Below are positions 56,260 to 64,000 of a stretch of 64,000 nt of DNA, piece by piece; the first letter of the stretch is position 1; each line of letters starts with the position of its first letter. The notes beneath the pieces were generated by a model that ran no database searches, was not told the DNA's origin, and saw nothing but the letters and a program-made list of their open reading frames with translations. Source of the stretch: Corynebacterium halotolerans (GTDB lineage: Bacteria > Actinomycetota > Actinomycetes > Mycobacteriales > Mycobacteriaceae). Made by a program: the position numbers and the translations under genes. The stretch is taken from the NCBI RefSeq assembly GCF_001056295.1, contig NZ_JVMD01000015.1:248001-312000 (forward strand), in the 5' to 3' direction.

Positions 56260-57633
56260 TCAGCCGTTGCGCAGCAGTTCGTGCCGCAGCGCCGCCCCGA
56301 GGTCCGGGAATCGGAACACGTGGCCGGCGTCCTCCAGCGCGCGGGGGACCACGCGCTGGTTGGCGAATGCGAGCTCCTCCGCGCCCCGGCCGCCGAGCAG
56401 GATCGACGGCGCGGCCTTGGGCACCGGGATGACCGCCGGGCGGCGCAGCACCGCCGCCAGCGTTTCCGTGAACTCGGCGTTGTCCACGCCGCCGGGCGAC
56501 ACGGCGTTGACCGGCCCCGACCACGCGGGTTCCAGCGCCGCCCGGTGGTAGATGTCCAGCAGGTCGTCGAGGCCGATCCACGGGAACCACTGGTCGCCGT
56601 CGCCGAGCCTGCCGCCGAGTCCCGTGGCGGTCAGGCGCGCCAGGAGGGGCAGCACGCCGCCGCCCCCGGCCTGGACGATGCCGGTGCGGATGCACGCGAC
56701 GCGGATGCCCGCCTCCCGAGCCGGATCCCACGCCGCCTCCCAGTCCCGGACGATGTCGGCGAGGGGGCCGTCCCCGGAAGACGCGTCCTCGTCGAGAAGC
56801 TCCGAGCCCCGATCCGCCCCGTAGTAGCCGACCGCCGACGCCGACACGATGGCCTCCACCCCGGAGCCGGCCGCGAGCTCGGCGAGCGCGCGGCTGGGGC
56901 CCACGCGCGAATCGCGGACCTTGGCCAGGTGCCGGTCGGTGAACCGGCCGGCGATCGGCGCGCCGGCCAGGTGAATGAGCACGTCGATCCCGTCGAGCAG
57001 TCCCGGCGCCGGCGCCCCGGGGCTCCACGTGCGGGTGCCCGGCTCGGCGGAGGGCGAGCGGGTGAGCTTGACGACGTCATGGCCCGACGTCGACAGCAGC
57101 GCGCAGAGCATGGAACCCACCGTGCCCGTGGCGCCGGTGACCGCGATGGTCTTCCGGGGATGCTCCGCCAACCGGGCGGCGGCCGACATGTCGCCCTCGA
57201 GGATCGCCGCCCGGTAGGCGAAGACGCCCGCGATGGAGCGCCGGGGCAGGCGGGAGGTGACCTCGTCGATGACGTTCGTCCACCAGGCGGGATGGTCCTC
57301 GCCGGGGCCGCGGACATCCTCGAACCGGTGGATGTGGCGCCATGCCAAAGTGCGGCGGAACGGCTGGTTGGCCACGTAATCGGCGAAGCGGTGGCCCGGC
57401 ACGTACTCCCCGCGGTCGTGCCGCGCCACCCACTTCGCGCCCGCCGGCATGGAGAACACCGTCGTCCCGTCCGCGAGATTGTCCGCTTCCCGCACCGGCG
57501 TCAGCGGCAACAGCCCGGGCGTCAGGCGCCGCACCGCGCCGGGCCGCGCGAACCACTCGGCGACCCGCTCACGCGGATGGAACAGCAGGTGGGTGAAGCG
57601 GTCGGTGGATGGTGCGGGCATCGGCCAGGCCAT
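56260..57633 (-). CDS. TIGR01777 epimerase-like protein with N-terminal SRPBCC domain
   Basis: A 457-aa fusion. Residues ~1-155 form a START/SRPBCC-type cup (FTHLLFHPRERVAEWFARPGAVRRLTP...; WRHIHRFED). Residues ~160-457 are an NAD(P)-binding SDR of the TIGR01777 family (IAVTGATGTVGSMLCALL; VLIHLAGAPIAGRFTDRH; SASAVGYYG; PWIGLDDLLDIYH; PVNAVSPGGVDNAEF; LLLGxxAEELAF-like). The fusion is common in actinobacteria; the reaction is unknown. The gene stands alone between MMPL and fumC. Confidence 0.87.
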   Translation of the reverse strand: MAWPMPAPSTDRFTHLLFHPRERVAEWFARPGAVRRLTPGLLPLTPVREADNLADGTTVFSMPAGAKWVARHDRGEYVPGHRFADYVANQPFRRTLAWRHIHRFEDVRGPGEDHPAWWTNVIDEVTSRLPRRSIAGVFAYRAAILEGDMSAAARLAEHPRKTIAVTGATGTVGSMLCALLSTSGHDVVKLTRSPSAEPGTRTWSPGAPAPGLLDGIDVLIHLAGAPIAGRFTDRHLAKVRDSRVGPSRALAELAAGSGVEAIVSASAVGYYGADRGSELLDEDASSGDGPLADIVRDWEAAWDPAREAGIRVACIRTGIVQAGGGGVLPLLARLTATGLGGRLGDGDQWFPWIGLDDLLDIYHRAALEPAWSGPVNAVSPGGVDNAEFTETLAAVLRRPAVIPVPKAAPSILLGGRGAEELAFANQRVVPRALEDAGHVFRFPDLGAALRHELLRNG

Positions 57634-57686
57634 GGGGCGTCCTCTCTCGCGGGGGCGTGGCGGGGATCTTTCGGGGCACTATGGGC

Positions 57687-57728
57687 GCGGCGCCCCGCCC
57701 CCCGGGATGACCGGGGACGGGGCGCCGC
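57687..57728 (-). terminator. Terminator after fumC
   Basis: GCGGCGCCCCG / CGGGGCGCCGC stem with an inner CCCGG/CCGGG, 22 bases after the fumC stop. Very GC-rich, with no U-run. Confidence 0.7.
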
Positions 57729-57749
57729 AGGTGAAACGGGGACCGGAGA

Positions 57750-59150
57750 CTAGTCGCGATCGGTGTTGGCCATGGCCAGCACGTCGAGGCGCTTGTCCAG
57801 CTCCTCCTCCGTCAGCTTCTCGCCGTCGACGAAGCCCATGTCGATGACGGTCTGGCGGATGGTCTTGCCCTCCTTGAGGGCGGTCTTGGCCACCTTGGCG
57901 GCGTTCTCGTAGCCGATGGCGGAGTTCAGCGGCGTCACGATGGACGGCGAGGACTCGGCCAGGGTGCGCATGTGCTCCTCGTTCGGCTCGATGCCGTCGA
58001 CCAGCTTCTCGGCGAACACGCGGGCGGTGTTGGCCAGCAGTCGCGAGGACTCCAGCACGTTGCGGGCCATGACCGGGATGAACACGTTCAGCTCGAACTG
58101 GCCCTGGGTGCCGGCGAAGGCGACGGCGGCGTCGTTGCCGATGACCTGAGCGGAAACCTGCGTGGCGGTCTCGCACAGGACCGGGTTGACCTTGCCCGGC
58201 ATGATGGACGAACCCGGCTGCAGGTCCGGCAGGCGGATCTCGCCCAGACCGGTCAGCGGGCCGGAGCCCATCAGGCGGATGTCGTTGGCGATCTTGTACA
58301 GCGACACGGCGACGCCGCGCATGGCGCCCGAGAACTCGACCAGCGCGTCGCGGTTGGCCTGCGCCTCGAAGTGGTTGGCGGCCTCGGACAGCTGCTCGAC
58401 GCCCGTGAGCTTCTTCAGCTCGTCGGTGACCTTCGCGCCGAAGTCGGCCGGGGTGTTCAGGCCGGTGCCCACGGCGGTGCCGCCGATGGGCAGCTCGCCC
58501 AGGCGGCCGACGGTGGCCTCGATGCGCTCGATGCCCAGCTCGATCTGGCGGGCGTAGCCGCCGAACTCCTGGCCCAGGGTCACCGGGACGGCGTCCATCA
58601 GGTGGGTGCGGCCGGACTTGACCACGGTCTTCCACTCGGCGGCCTTCTTGGCCAGCGACTCCTGCAGGACCTTCAGGCCCGGGATCAGATCGCCCACGGC
58701 GGCCTCGGTGGCGGCGACGTGGGTGGCGGTCGGGAACGTGTCGTTCGACGACTGGCCCATGTTGACGTGGTCGTTCGGGTGGACCTCGACGCCGTTGGCC
58801 TTCGCGATGGACGCGATGACCTCGTTGGTGTTCATGTTGGAGGACGTGCCCGAGCCGGTCTGGAACACGTCGATGGGGAACTCGGCGTCGTGCTTGCCGT
58901 CCGCGATCTCCTTCGCGGCGGCGACGATGGCGTCGGCCTGCTCGGCCGGCAGGAGACCGCGGTCCTTGTTCACGATCGCGCACGCGGCCTTCAGCAGGCC
59001 CATCGCGCGGATCTGGGCGGACTCGAGGCCGCGGCCGGAGATCGGGAAGTTCTCGACGGCACGCTGGGTCTGGGCGCGCCACAGGGCGTCGACGGGCACC
59101 TTGACCTCGCCCATGGTGTCGTGCTCGATGCGGTACTGCTGCTCGGTCAT
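57750..59150 (-). CDS. fumC: Fumarate hydratase, class II
   Basis: A 466-aa TCA-cycle enzyme interconverting fumarate and malate; a homotetramer without iron-sulfur cluster. Motifs: [51 protein letters not shown], and the signature [12 protein letters not shown] with the catalytic Ser nearby. ATG 59150 has AGAGGA upstream; the frame continues to 59249 but lacks support. glpX lies upstream in the same direction, 207 bp away, as in mycobacteria. Confidence 0.95.
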   Translation of the reverse strand: MTEQQYRIEHDTMGEVKVPVDALWRAQTQRAVENFPISGRGLESAQIRAMGLLKAACAIVNKDRGLLPAEQADAIVAAAKEIADGKHDAEFPIDVFQTGSGTSSNMNTNEVIASIAKANGVEVHPNDHVNMGQSSNDTFPTATHVAATEAAVGDLIPGLKVLQESLAKKAAEWKTVVKSGRTHLMDAVPVTLGQEFGGYARQIELGIERIEATVGRLGELPIGGTAVGTGLNTPADFGAKVTDELKKLTGVEQLSEAANHFEAQANRDALVEFSGAMRGVAVSLYKIANDIRLMGSGPLTGLGEIRLPDLQPGSSIMPGKVNPVLCETATQVSAQVIGNDAAVAFAGTQGQFELNVFIPVMARNVLESSRLLANTARVFAEKLVDGIEPNEEHMRTLAESSPSIVTPLNSAIGYENAAKVAKTALKEGKTIRQTVIDMGFVDGEKLTEEELDKRLDVLAMANTDRD

Positions 59151-59357
59151 GTATTCCTCTTTCGTCTCGGGTCCATCTGAGGTGTGAAAGGTGGATGGAT
59201 TCCACCGACAAGTATGGCGCACCCGCCGGGGGTCCGTGGCGACCGCCACCCCCGGCGGGTGCGCGTGATCCTCGTGGCCGGGCCACCACAGCCGACCCCG
59301 AAGTTTTCCGGCGGCGGCCCGGGCCTTCCCGGGTCGCCGAACGGCGTTGAGCGGGTC

Positions 59358-60383
59358 CTAGAGATCCATGTCCGGGAAGCCGTCCTTGCCGTAGTCCACG
59401 GAGGAGAATTCGCGCAGCTTCTCCATCGAGTGGAAGGCCTCGATGTTGCGGATCGTGCCGGACTTCGAGCGCATGACCAGCGAGCGGGTCCAGGCGCCCT
59501 TGCCGCGGTAGGCGACGCCGCGCAGCATGTCGCCGTTGGTGACGCCGGTGGCGACGAAGTAGCAGTTGTCCGAGCGCACCAGGTCGTCGGTGGTCAGGAC
59601 GGTGTCCAGCACCAGGCCGGCGTCGAGGGCCTTCTTGATCTCGGCCTCGTCGCGCGGGTGCAGCTTGCCCTGGATCTCGCCGCCCATGCACTTCATGGCG
59701 CAGGCGGTGATGACGCCCTCGGGCGTGCCGCCGATGCCCATCATGATGTCGACGGAGTTGGAGTTCTGGGCGGCGGCGACGGCACCGGCGACGTCGCCGT
59801 CGCCGATCAGGCGGATCTTCGCGCCGGACTCGCGGATCTGGCGGATCATCTCCTCGTGGCGCGGGCGGTCCAGCACGACGACGGTGACGTCTTCCTTGCG
59901 CAGGCCCTTGGCCTTGGCGACGACGCCGATGTTGTGGTCGACCGGCGCCTCGATGTCGATCTTGCCCGCGGCTTCGGGGCCCACGGCGAGCTTGTCCATG
60001 TAGAACACCGCCGACGGGTCGTACATGGTGCCGCGCTCGGCGGCGGCCAGCACGGCGATGGAGTTCGGGCGGCCCTCGGCCATCAGCGTGGTGCCGTCGA
60101 TCGGGTCGACGGCGATGTCGATGTCCGGGCCCTGGCCGTTGCCGACCTTCTCGCCGTTGAACAGCATCGGGGCTTCGTCCTTCTCGCCTTCGCCGATCAC
60201 GACGACGCCGTTCATGGCCACCGTGTTGATGAGCTTCCGCATCGCGTCGACGGCGGCGCCGTCGCCCTTTTCCTTCTGACCGCGTCCCACCCACTGGCCG
60301 GCGGCGAGTGCCGCTGCCTCGGTGACGCGGACCAGCTCCATGGCGAGGTTCCGGTCGGGGATTTCGGGGTTGGCAGCGTTCAT
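59358..60383 (-). CDS. glpX: Fructose-1,6-bisphosphatase, class II
   Basis: A 341-aa gluconeogenic phosphatase. Motifs: [32 protein letters not shown] (metal and phosphate ligands), [15 protein letters not shown] and [21 protein letters not shown]. GlpX is the sole FBPase type in corynebacteria. Together with gapB in the same window it represents gluconeogenic carbon flow. ATG 60383 lies ~200 bp from the divergent DUF4245 gene, so divergent promoters share that gap. Confidence 0.95.
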   Translation of the reverse strand: MNAANPEIPDRNLAMELVRVTEAAALAAGQWVGRGQKEKGDGAAVDAMRKLINTVAMNGVVVIGEGEKDEAPMLFNGEKVGNGQGPDIDIAVDPIDGTTLMAEGRPNSIAVLAAAERGTMYDPSAVFYMDKLAVGPEAAGKIDIEAPVDHNIGVVAKAKGLRKEDVTVVVLDRPRHEEMIRQIRESGAKIRLIGDGDVAGAVAAAQNSNSVDIMMGIGGTPEGVITACAMKCMGGEIQGKLHPRDEAEIKKALDAGLVLDTVLTTDDLVRSDNCYFVATGVTNGDMLRGVAYRGKGAWTRSLVMRSKSGTIRNIEAFHSMEKLREFSSVDYGKDGFPDMDL

Positions 60384-60584
60384 GTTCGGGGGGCCTCCGT
60401 CTGTGATGATGAAGCGTCTGAGGATCGTCGCGTGGGGGATCGCCGCACCCCGGTTCCGGGGTCCGGCGGCCGTGCGGGACGCGCCCCGCACGGTCTCCCC
60501 CCAAGTGTTCCATTTTTTCGGGGAACACGGTGGGTGGGGCACTCGTGTTCGGGGGTGGCGGCCCCTGGTGGCATACTCGATCGC

Positions 60585-61154
60585 GTGAAATCCGAGAAGC
60601 CCAGGATCCTGCAAGATGGCCGCGACATGACCATGACGCTTTTGGTCATGGGGTTCGCGATGCTCCTCACCATCGGTTTCACCGGCCTGTGCAGTTTCAA
60701 TCCGGGTGAGCCGGAAAATGGGCGGGTCCGGGAGGTCGATTCCGCCGCCTTCCTGCAGATGGAGACCCAGCGCGCCGATTACCCGGTGCGTGAGCCGGCG
60801 ACTCCCGAGGGCTGGAAGCCGAACTCGGTGCGCGCCGGGAACGCGGGCGGCCACACGACGACCATCCTCGGGTTCGTCACGCCCAACGGCGATTACGTCC
60901 ATGCGCTGCAGACCAGCGCCCCGGCCGATGCGCTGCCCGCCGACGGCAAGGCCCGGCTCAGCGACGGCACGGTCGACGTCGATGGCGTGACGTGGGTCAA
61001 GAAGGTCGGCGCAGACGCCAACACCCGCCGCACCTGGGTGGCCGACTTCGGCGACTCCCGTGTGCTGCTCGAGGGCTCTGCCAACGACGACGAGTACCGC
61101 ACGCTGGCGAAGGCCATGCAGGACGCGAAGATCCTGGAGAAGCGGACCAACTAG
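60585..61154 (+). CDS. DUF4245 membrane-anchored protein
   Basis: A 189-aa protein: short cytoplasmic start, one membrane helix ([18 protein letters not shown], residues ~19-36) and an extracytoplasmic domain ([23 protein letters not shown]...; [26 protein letters not shown]) matching DUF4245. This is the position of Rv1100 beside glpX in mycobacteria. GTG 60585 follows CATACT closely, a possible leaderless start. A lipobox-like GLC is present at the helix end but the position is not classic. Function unknown. Confidence 0.82.
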   Translation: MKSEKPRILQDGRDMTMTLLVMGFAMLLTIGFTGLCSFNPGEPENGRVREVDSAAFLQMETQRADYPVREPATPEGWKPNSVRAGNAGGHTTTILGFVTPNGDYVHALQTSAPADALPADGKARLSDGTVDVDGVTWVKKVGADANTRRTWVADFGDSRVLLEGSANDDEYRTLAKAMQDAKILEKRTN

Positions 61155-61545
61155 AACATGGCGGCGCCTTCCGGTTCACAGCCGCCGGAGTCGCCCGATG
61201 GCCGGGGCATCGCGGTGCCGGGCGCAACGCACCCGCTCCGCAACTCGGTGCGCTTCGTGGGCACGTGGCTCGACCTCGAAGTCGTTGGAAGTTGAATGCA
61301 GCTTGGAGCCACATCCCGCTGGAAGCTAAATGCCGCTCGGAGTTAGGCCGAAAATGCAGCCACTGGCCAAGTAAACGGCGATAAAAGACCAGGTGGCCAA
61401 ATCGAGTGGCTGCAGTTCGGGGCTACCGCAGCCCATGCACCGGCTGGGGCGGGGAGGAAGGGTAAGGATTCGGGCGAGTCCCCGCCGCTTGCGGGGGGCG
61501 TGACCGTGCCGGGGTAGCGCACCTGCGGTCCCACGGTCGGCGTTG
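61155..61545. other. Intergenic region with a short ORF, direct repeats and a hairpin
   Basis: No strong gene. A 45-codon ATG frame (61158-61295, [17 protein letters not shown]...) directly follows DUF4245 without a good ribosome site. Two ~25-bp direct repeats (GTTGGAAGTTGAATGC... and GCTGGAAGCTAAATGC...) occur near 61283-61342. GCAGCCACT (61356-61364) and AGTGGCTGC (61405-61413) form an inverted repeat with inner TGGCCA copies, possibly a terminator. Confidence 0.5.
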
Positions 61546-61710
61546 TTCCAGCTGGCCCCGTTTCAGCTGGGCACGTTCCAACCTGCCCCGTTCCAACTGG
61601 GCCCGGTCTACCCGGGGCCGTTCCAGCCGACCCCGCCCCAACTGGGCCCGGTCTACCCGGGGCCGTTCCAGCCGGCCCCGCCCCAACCGGCCCCGCCCCA
61701 ACCGGTCTAT
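61546..61710. repeat. Minisatellite: eleven 15-bp units abutting xseB
   Basis: Eleven consecutive 15-bp units run without a break from 61546 to 61710. They are of the types TTCCARCTGGSCCCG, GTCTACCCGGGGCCG and CCCCAACCGGCCCCG; a composite 45-bp triplet (units 4-6 and 7-9) is nearly duplicated. The last unit contains the xseB stop codon. All six frames are nearly open because 15 is a multiple of three; the encoded pentapeptide series are repeat artefacts unless shown otherwise. Confidence 0.88.
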
Positions 61711-61985
61711 TCCGCGGCGTCCCCGCCGTCGGCGCCATCGGCCGCGCCGCGCGCCAGCGCCGCCTCCACCTTCGCCTTCGCGCCGTCGAGATGCTCCTCG
61801 CAGCGCCGCGCCAGCGCCTCGCCGCGCTCCCAGAGGGCCAGCGAGTCGTCCAGGCCCATCTGCCCCAGCTCGAGCAGCTTCACGGTTTCCACCAGCTCGT
61901 CGCGGGCCTCTTCGTAGCCGAGCTTTTCGACGGGCACCTGCTCGTTGGCACGGCCGTCACCTGCGCCGAAAACGTCCTGGTTCAT
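61707..61985 (-). CDS. xseB: Exodeoxyribonuclease VII small subunit
   Basis: A 92-aa protein. The central [43 protein letters not shown] is the XseB coiled-coil domain that binds XseA. Short flanks: a ~23-residue start and an Ala/Gly/Asp tail ([15 protein letters not shown]). The stop TAG falls within the minisatellite, so the repeat expansion has reached the coding end and may have set the C-terminus. It follows xseA by 133 bp in the same direction. Confidence 0.92.
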   Translation of the reverse strand: MNQDVFGAGDGRANEQVPVEKLGYEEARDELVETVKLLELGQMGLDDSLALWERGEALARRCEEHLDGAKAKVEAALARGAADGADGGDAAE

Positions 61986-62118
61986 GTGCGTTCCCTCTCA
62001 TGTTCCGGCGGGGAGCCGGGGTTGGTCCATGGTCCGGCAGGTAGCCGGGCCCGATGGAAATGGTGCCGTGATTGAAATCGTGCCGCGACCGAAATGGTGC
62101 CGCCGCGTTCGGGGACGG

Positions 62119-63354
62119 TCAGTCGGCGGGCTTTACGCCCATGGCCGCCGCAGTAATGGAACCGTCGGCGACGCGGATGCGCAACTGCGAACCCGGGGGA
62201 GCCTGCTCGATGGTCGTGACCACCTGGTCCCCGGAGCCGTCGCGCGGCTGCACCTGCACCACGGAGTACCCGCGGGCGAGGGTCGCCGCCGGCCCCAGCG
62301 CGGAGACCTTGCCCCGCAATCCCGCGACCATGGATTCCTCGCGCTCGAGGCGCCGGGAAATGGCGCCGCGCAGGCGATCGCGGCCCCGCCCGATGTCCTC
62401 GGCCCGGGCCCTGATCGGGGTCATCGGATCCGCCAGCACCGGACGCGAGCGCAGGTCGGAAATGATCCGCGCCTCCCGGTCGACCCACCTGCGCAACGCG
62501 GCGGCGGAGCGCGCCCGCAGTTCGTTCAGCCGGTGGCGCTCCTCCTTCACGTCCGGCACCACCCGCTTCGCCGCGTCCGTAGGGGTCGCGGCGCGCAGGT
62601 CGGCGACGTGATCGAGCAGCGGATTGTCCGGCTCGTGGCCGATCGCCGAGACCACCGGCGTGGTCGCCCGGCTGACCGCGCGGACCAGGGCCTCGTCCGA
62701 AAACGGCAGCAGATCCTCCACGGATCCGCCGCCGCGAGCGATGATGATGACGTCGATGGTCGGGTCCGCATCCAGCCGCTCCAGCGCCGGGATGATCTCG
62801 GACACCGCCTTGCCGCCCTGGACGATGGTGTTGACCACCTCGAAATCCACCTCGGGCCAGCGGGCCTGCGACACCGACAGCACATCGCGCTCGGCGGCGG
62901 AACCGCGGCCGGTGATCAACCCGATCCTGCGCGGCAGGAACGGCAGAGGACGTTTCAGGCGGGCGTCGAAAAGCCCCTCCGCGGCCAGGGCCACCCGCAA
63001 CCGCTCGATGCGCGCGAGCAGTTCGCCCACGCCCACCGGCCGCCACTGCGTCGCCCACAGGGAAAAGGAACCGCGCCCGGCGTAGAACGCCGGCTTGCCC
63101 AGCATGACCACCCGGTCGCCGGTGCTCAGCGGATGCGCCCGCAGCGACGCGGTGGAACACGTCACCGAGACCGAAGCGTCGGCCTGGGTGTCGCGGAGCG
63201 TCAGATAGGACAGCTTCCAGGTCGGCTTGGAACTGATCTGCGCGATCTCGCCCTCGACCCAGATCTGGCCGAGCTGCTCGATCCAGTCCTTGATCATCTG
63301 GTTCAGGCGGCGGACCTGGACCGGAGCCTCCGGCGTGGTGGTCAACTTCGACAT
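62119..63354 (-). CDS. xseA: Exodeoxyribonuclease VII large subunit
   Basis: A 411-aa nuclease subunit degrading single-stranded DNA. An N-terminal OB-fold ([32 protein letters not shown]) is followed by the catalytic domain with [70 protein letters not shown], and a C-terminal helical part. Full length for the actinobacterial form. xseA and xseB are usually adjacent; the ispH gene is divergent beyond a small membrane-associated gene, as in C. glutamicum and mycobacteria. Confidence 0.94.
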   Translation of the reverse strand: MSKLTTTPEAPVQVRRLNQMIKDWIEQLGQIWVEGEIAQISSKPTWKLSYLTLRDTQADASVSVTCSTASLRAHPLSTGDRVVMLGKPAFYAGRGSFSLWATQWRPVGVGELLARIERLRVALAAEGLFDARLKRPLPFLPRRIGLITGRGSAAERDVLSVSQARWPEVDFEVVNTIVQGGKAVSEIIPALERLDADPTIDVIIIARGGGSVEDLLPFSDEALVRAVSRATTPVVSAIGHEPDNPLLDHVADLRAATPTDAAKRVVPDVKEERHRLNELRARSAAALRRWVDREARIISDLRSRPVLADPMTPIRARAEDIGRGRDRLRGAISRRLEREESMVAGLRGKVSALGPAATLARGYSVVQVQPRDGSGDQVVTTIEQAPPGSQLRIRVADGSITAAAMGVKPAD

Positions 63355-63379
63355 GCGGTGATCGTGCCCCCGGATCCCG

Positions 63380-63883
63380 TCAGCCGCGCAGGGCGTTGTC
63401 GAGGAGCGTGCGGAACGCCGGGCGGTCGCCGAGAGTCCGCTCGTGGCGGCTCAGCGCCGACAACTGGACGGCGTCGAGCGTCGGGATCAGGTCCTCCAGG
63501 TCTTCCGCGTCCATCTCGGCGTAACCGACGTCGGCGGCGACCTGGGCGGGCGTCGGCATCTCGTCGGCATGCGCCGCCCTGGCATCCGCCGCGGCCGATG
63601 CCGACCGGCCGGCCGCCGCGCCCGGCTCGACGTCCTCGTCGAACGTCGCCCACGCGGGCTGCTCTTCCACGGGCGTGGACAATTCCTCCAGCACCATGTC
63701 GCCGCGCGCCACCAAGTCCGTGACGTTCTGGCGCGCCCGCATCGCCGACCCGGCGGCCGACGTCAGCGCCTGGCCCGCCAACTGGCCCGGCAGGCGGCGA
63801 AGGCGGTAGGGGAGGCGGAACGCCTCTTCCACGGTGGCGGCGGCGATGCCCGCCGCCAGGCGGATGGGCAACGGTGCGGGCAT
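63380..63883 (-). CDS. Lipid-droplet-associated-type small protein
   Basis: A 167-aa protein. The N-terminal ~60 residues are amphipathic ([45 protein letters not shown]), followed by an acidic Ala-rich middle and a C-terminal helical part ([34 protein letters not shown]). It corresponds to the Rv1109c-type gene between xseA and ispH; related proteins are annotated as lipid-droplet associated. Binding to triacylglycerol or membranes is plausible from the amphipathic start, but unproven here. It precedes xseA by 25 bp and may be co-transcribed. Confidence 0.7.
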   Translation of the reverse strand: MPAPLPIRLAAGIAAATVEEAFRLPYRLRRLPGQLAGQALTSAAGSAMRARQNVTDLVARGDMVLEELSTPVEEQPAWATFDEDVEPGAAAGRSASAAADARAAHADEMPTPAQVAADVGYAEMDAEDLEDLIPTLDAVQLSALSRHERTLGDRPAFRTLLDNALRG

Positions 63884-63955
63884 GTCAACACTCCTGCTGT
63901 ACGGGAAAGGATCGCTGTTCGTAGATTGTAGGTGCCTTTGGCTAGGGTGGTGCGC

Positions 63956-64000
63956 ATGACGACAACCTCAACCGACGCAACCGCCGCCGAGAAGAAGGTG
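63956..64000 (+). CDS. ispH: Start of 4-hydroxy-3-methylbut-2-enyl diphosphate reductase (probable)
   Basis: Only 15 codons are in the window (MTTTSTDATAAEKKV). TAGGGT lies exactly 7 bases before ATG 63956, a leaderless start. The N-terminal Thr/Ala-rich stretch leading to KKV fits IspH (which continues ...LLAEPRGYCAGVDRAV). The assignment rests on conserved synteny next to xseA/xseB, not on sequence of the catalytic part. Confidence 0.6.
   Translation, partial: MTTTSTDATAAEKKV

Noticed and set aside
61423..61738. Collagen-like or pentapeptide-repeat protein encoded by the minisatellite
   Set aside because: All frames are open because the unit is 15 bp; no start signal, and the frame is not continuous with xseB (read-through of its TAG gives only 17 residues).

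Overview
The window is high-GC actinobacterial DNA, almost certainly from a Corynebacterium. Evidence: mycothiol S-conjugate amidase (mca), an NADP-type GAPDH of the GapB kind, a DtxR-like iron box, many leaderless genes with a TANNNT box about 7 nt before the start codon, and gene order matching the C. glutamicum / Mycobacterium core (glmU-prs-rplY-pth; mfd-mazG-transglycosylase-eno-divIC-DUF501-ppx; greA-DUF4307-mca-aroF-uppS-coaA-glyA; fum-glpX-DUF4245-xseB-xseA-ispH). The base composition suggests one of the high-GC corynebacteria; the species is not determined.

Layout. 1-6250: 5' end of an ABC ATPase, gapB, then a four-gene iron-siderophore ABC importer behind a DtxR box. 6349-14543: minus-strand housekeeping block (pth, AI-2E-type permease, rplY, GNAT, prs, glmU, MFS), broken at 9.0-9.9 kb by repeats. 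14.7-16.9 kb: remnant of an element integrated into tRNA-Gln, with a broken tyrosine integrase, a degenerate tRNA-Ser-like gene, two small unknown ORFs and a 15-bp att duplication. 17.2-27.4 kb: TetR, mfd, mazG, transglycosylase, eno, divIC-like, DUF501, ppx, then tRNA-Leu. 27.7-32.7 kb: succinate-semialdehyde dehydrogenase, DUF5709-like, Bax-inhibitor-like protein, repeats, greA, DUF4307. 32.8-41.6 kb: mca, a small membrane protein, an aromatic leader peptide and attenuator ahead of aroF, uppS, flavodoxin, coaA, chromate transporter, glyA, enoyl-CoA hydratase. 41.7-46.7 kb: SUKH-like protein, then a sulfur-relay pair (a flavoprotein fused to a TusE/DsrC-like tail, followed by a DsrE-like protein), a CxxC membrane protein and an acyl-CoA dehydrogenase. 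46.7-47.7 kb: repeat-rich gene-free stretch. 47.7-57.6 kb: hydrolase/DUF5997, orphan LysR effector domain, GNAT, drug exporter with TetR, aldo-keto reductase, MMPL exporter, TIGR01777 protein. 57.7-64 kb: fumC, glpX, DUF4245, a 15-bp minisatellite abutting xseB, xseA, a lipid-droplet-associated-type protein and the start of ispH.

Most novel items: the SQR-like/TusE fusion with its DsrE partner (42.4-44.7 kb); the aromatic attenuator before aroF (34.1-34.3 kb); a 68-bp palindromic repeat family in four copies; the decayed tRNA-Gln element; and an over-represented 11-mer, CGTCGYAAAGC. No CRISPR array, rRNA operon or intact transposase was found.
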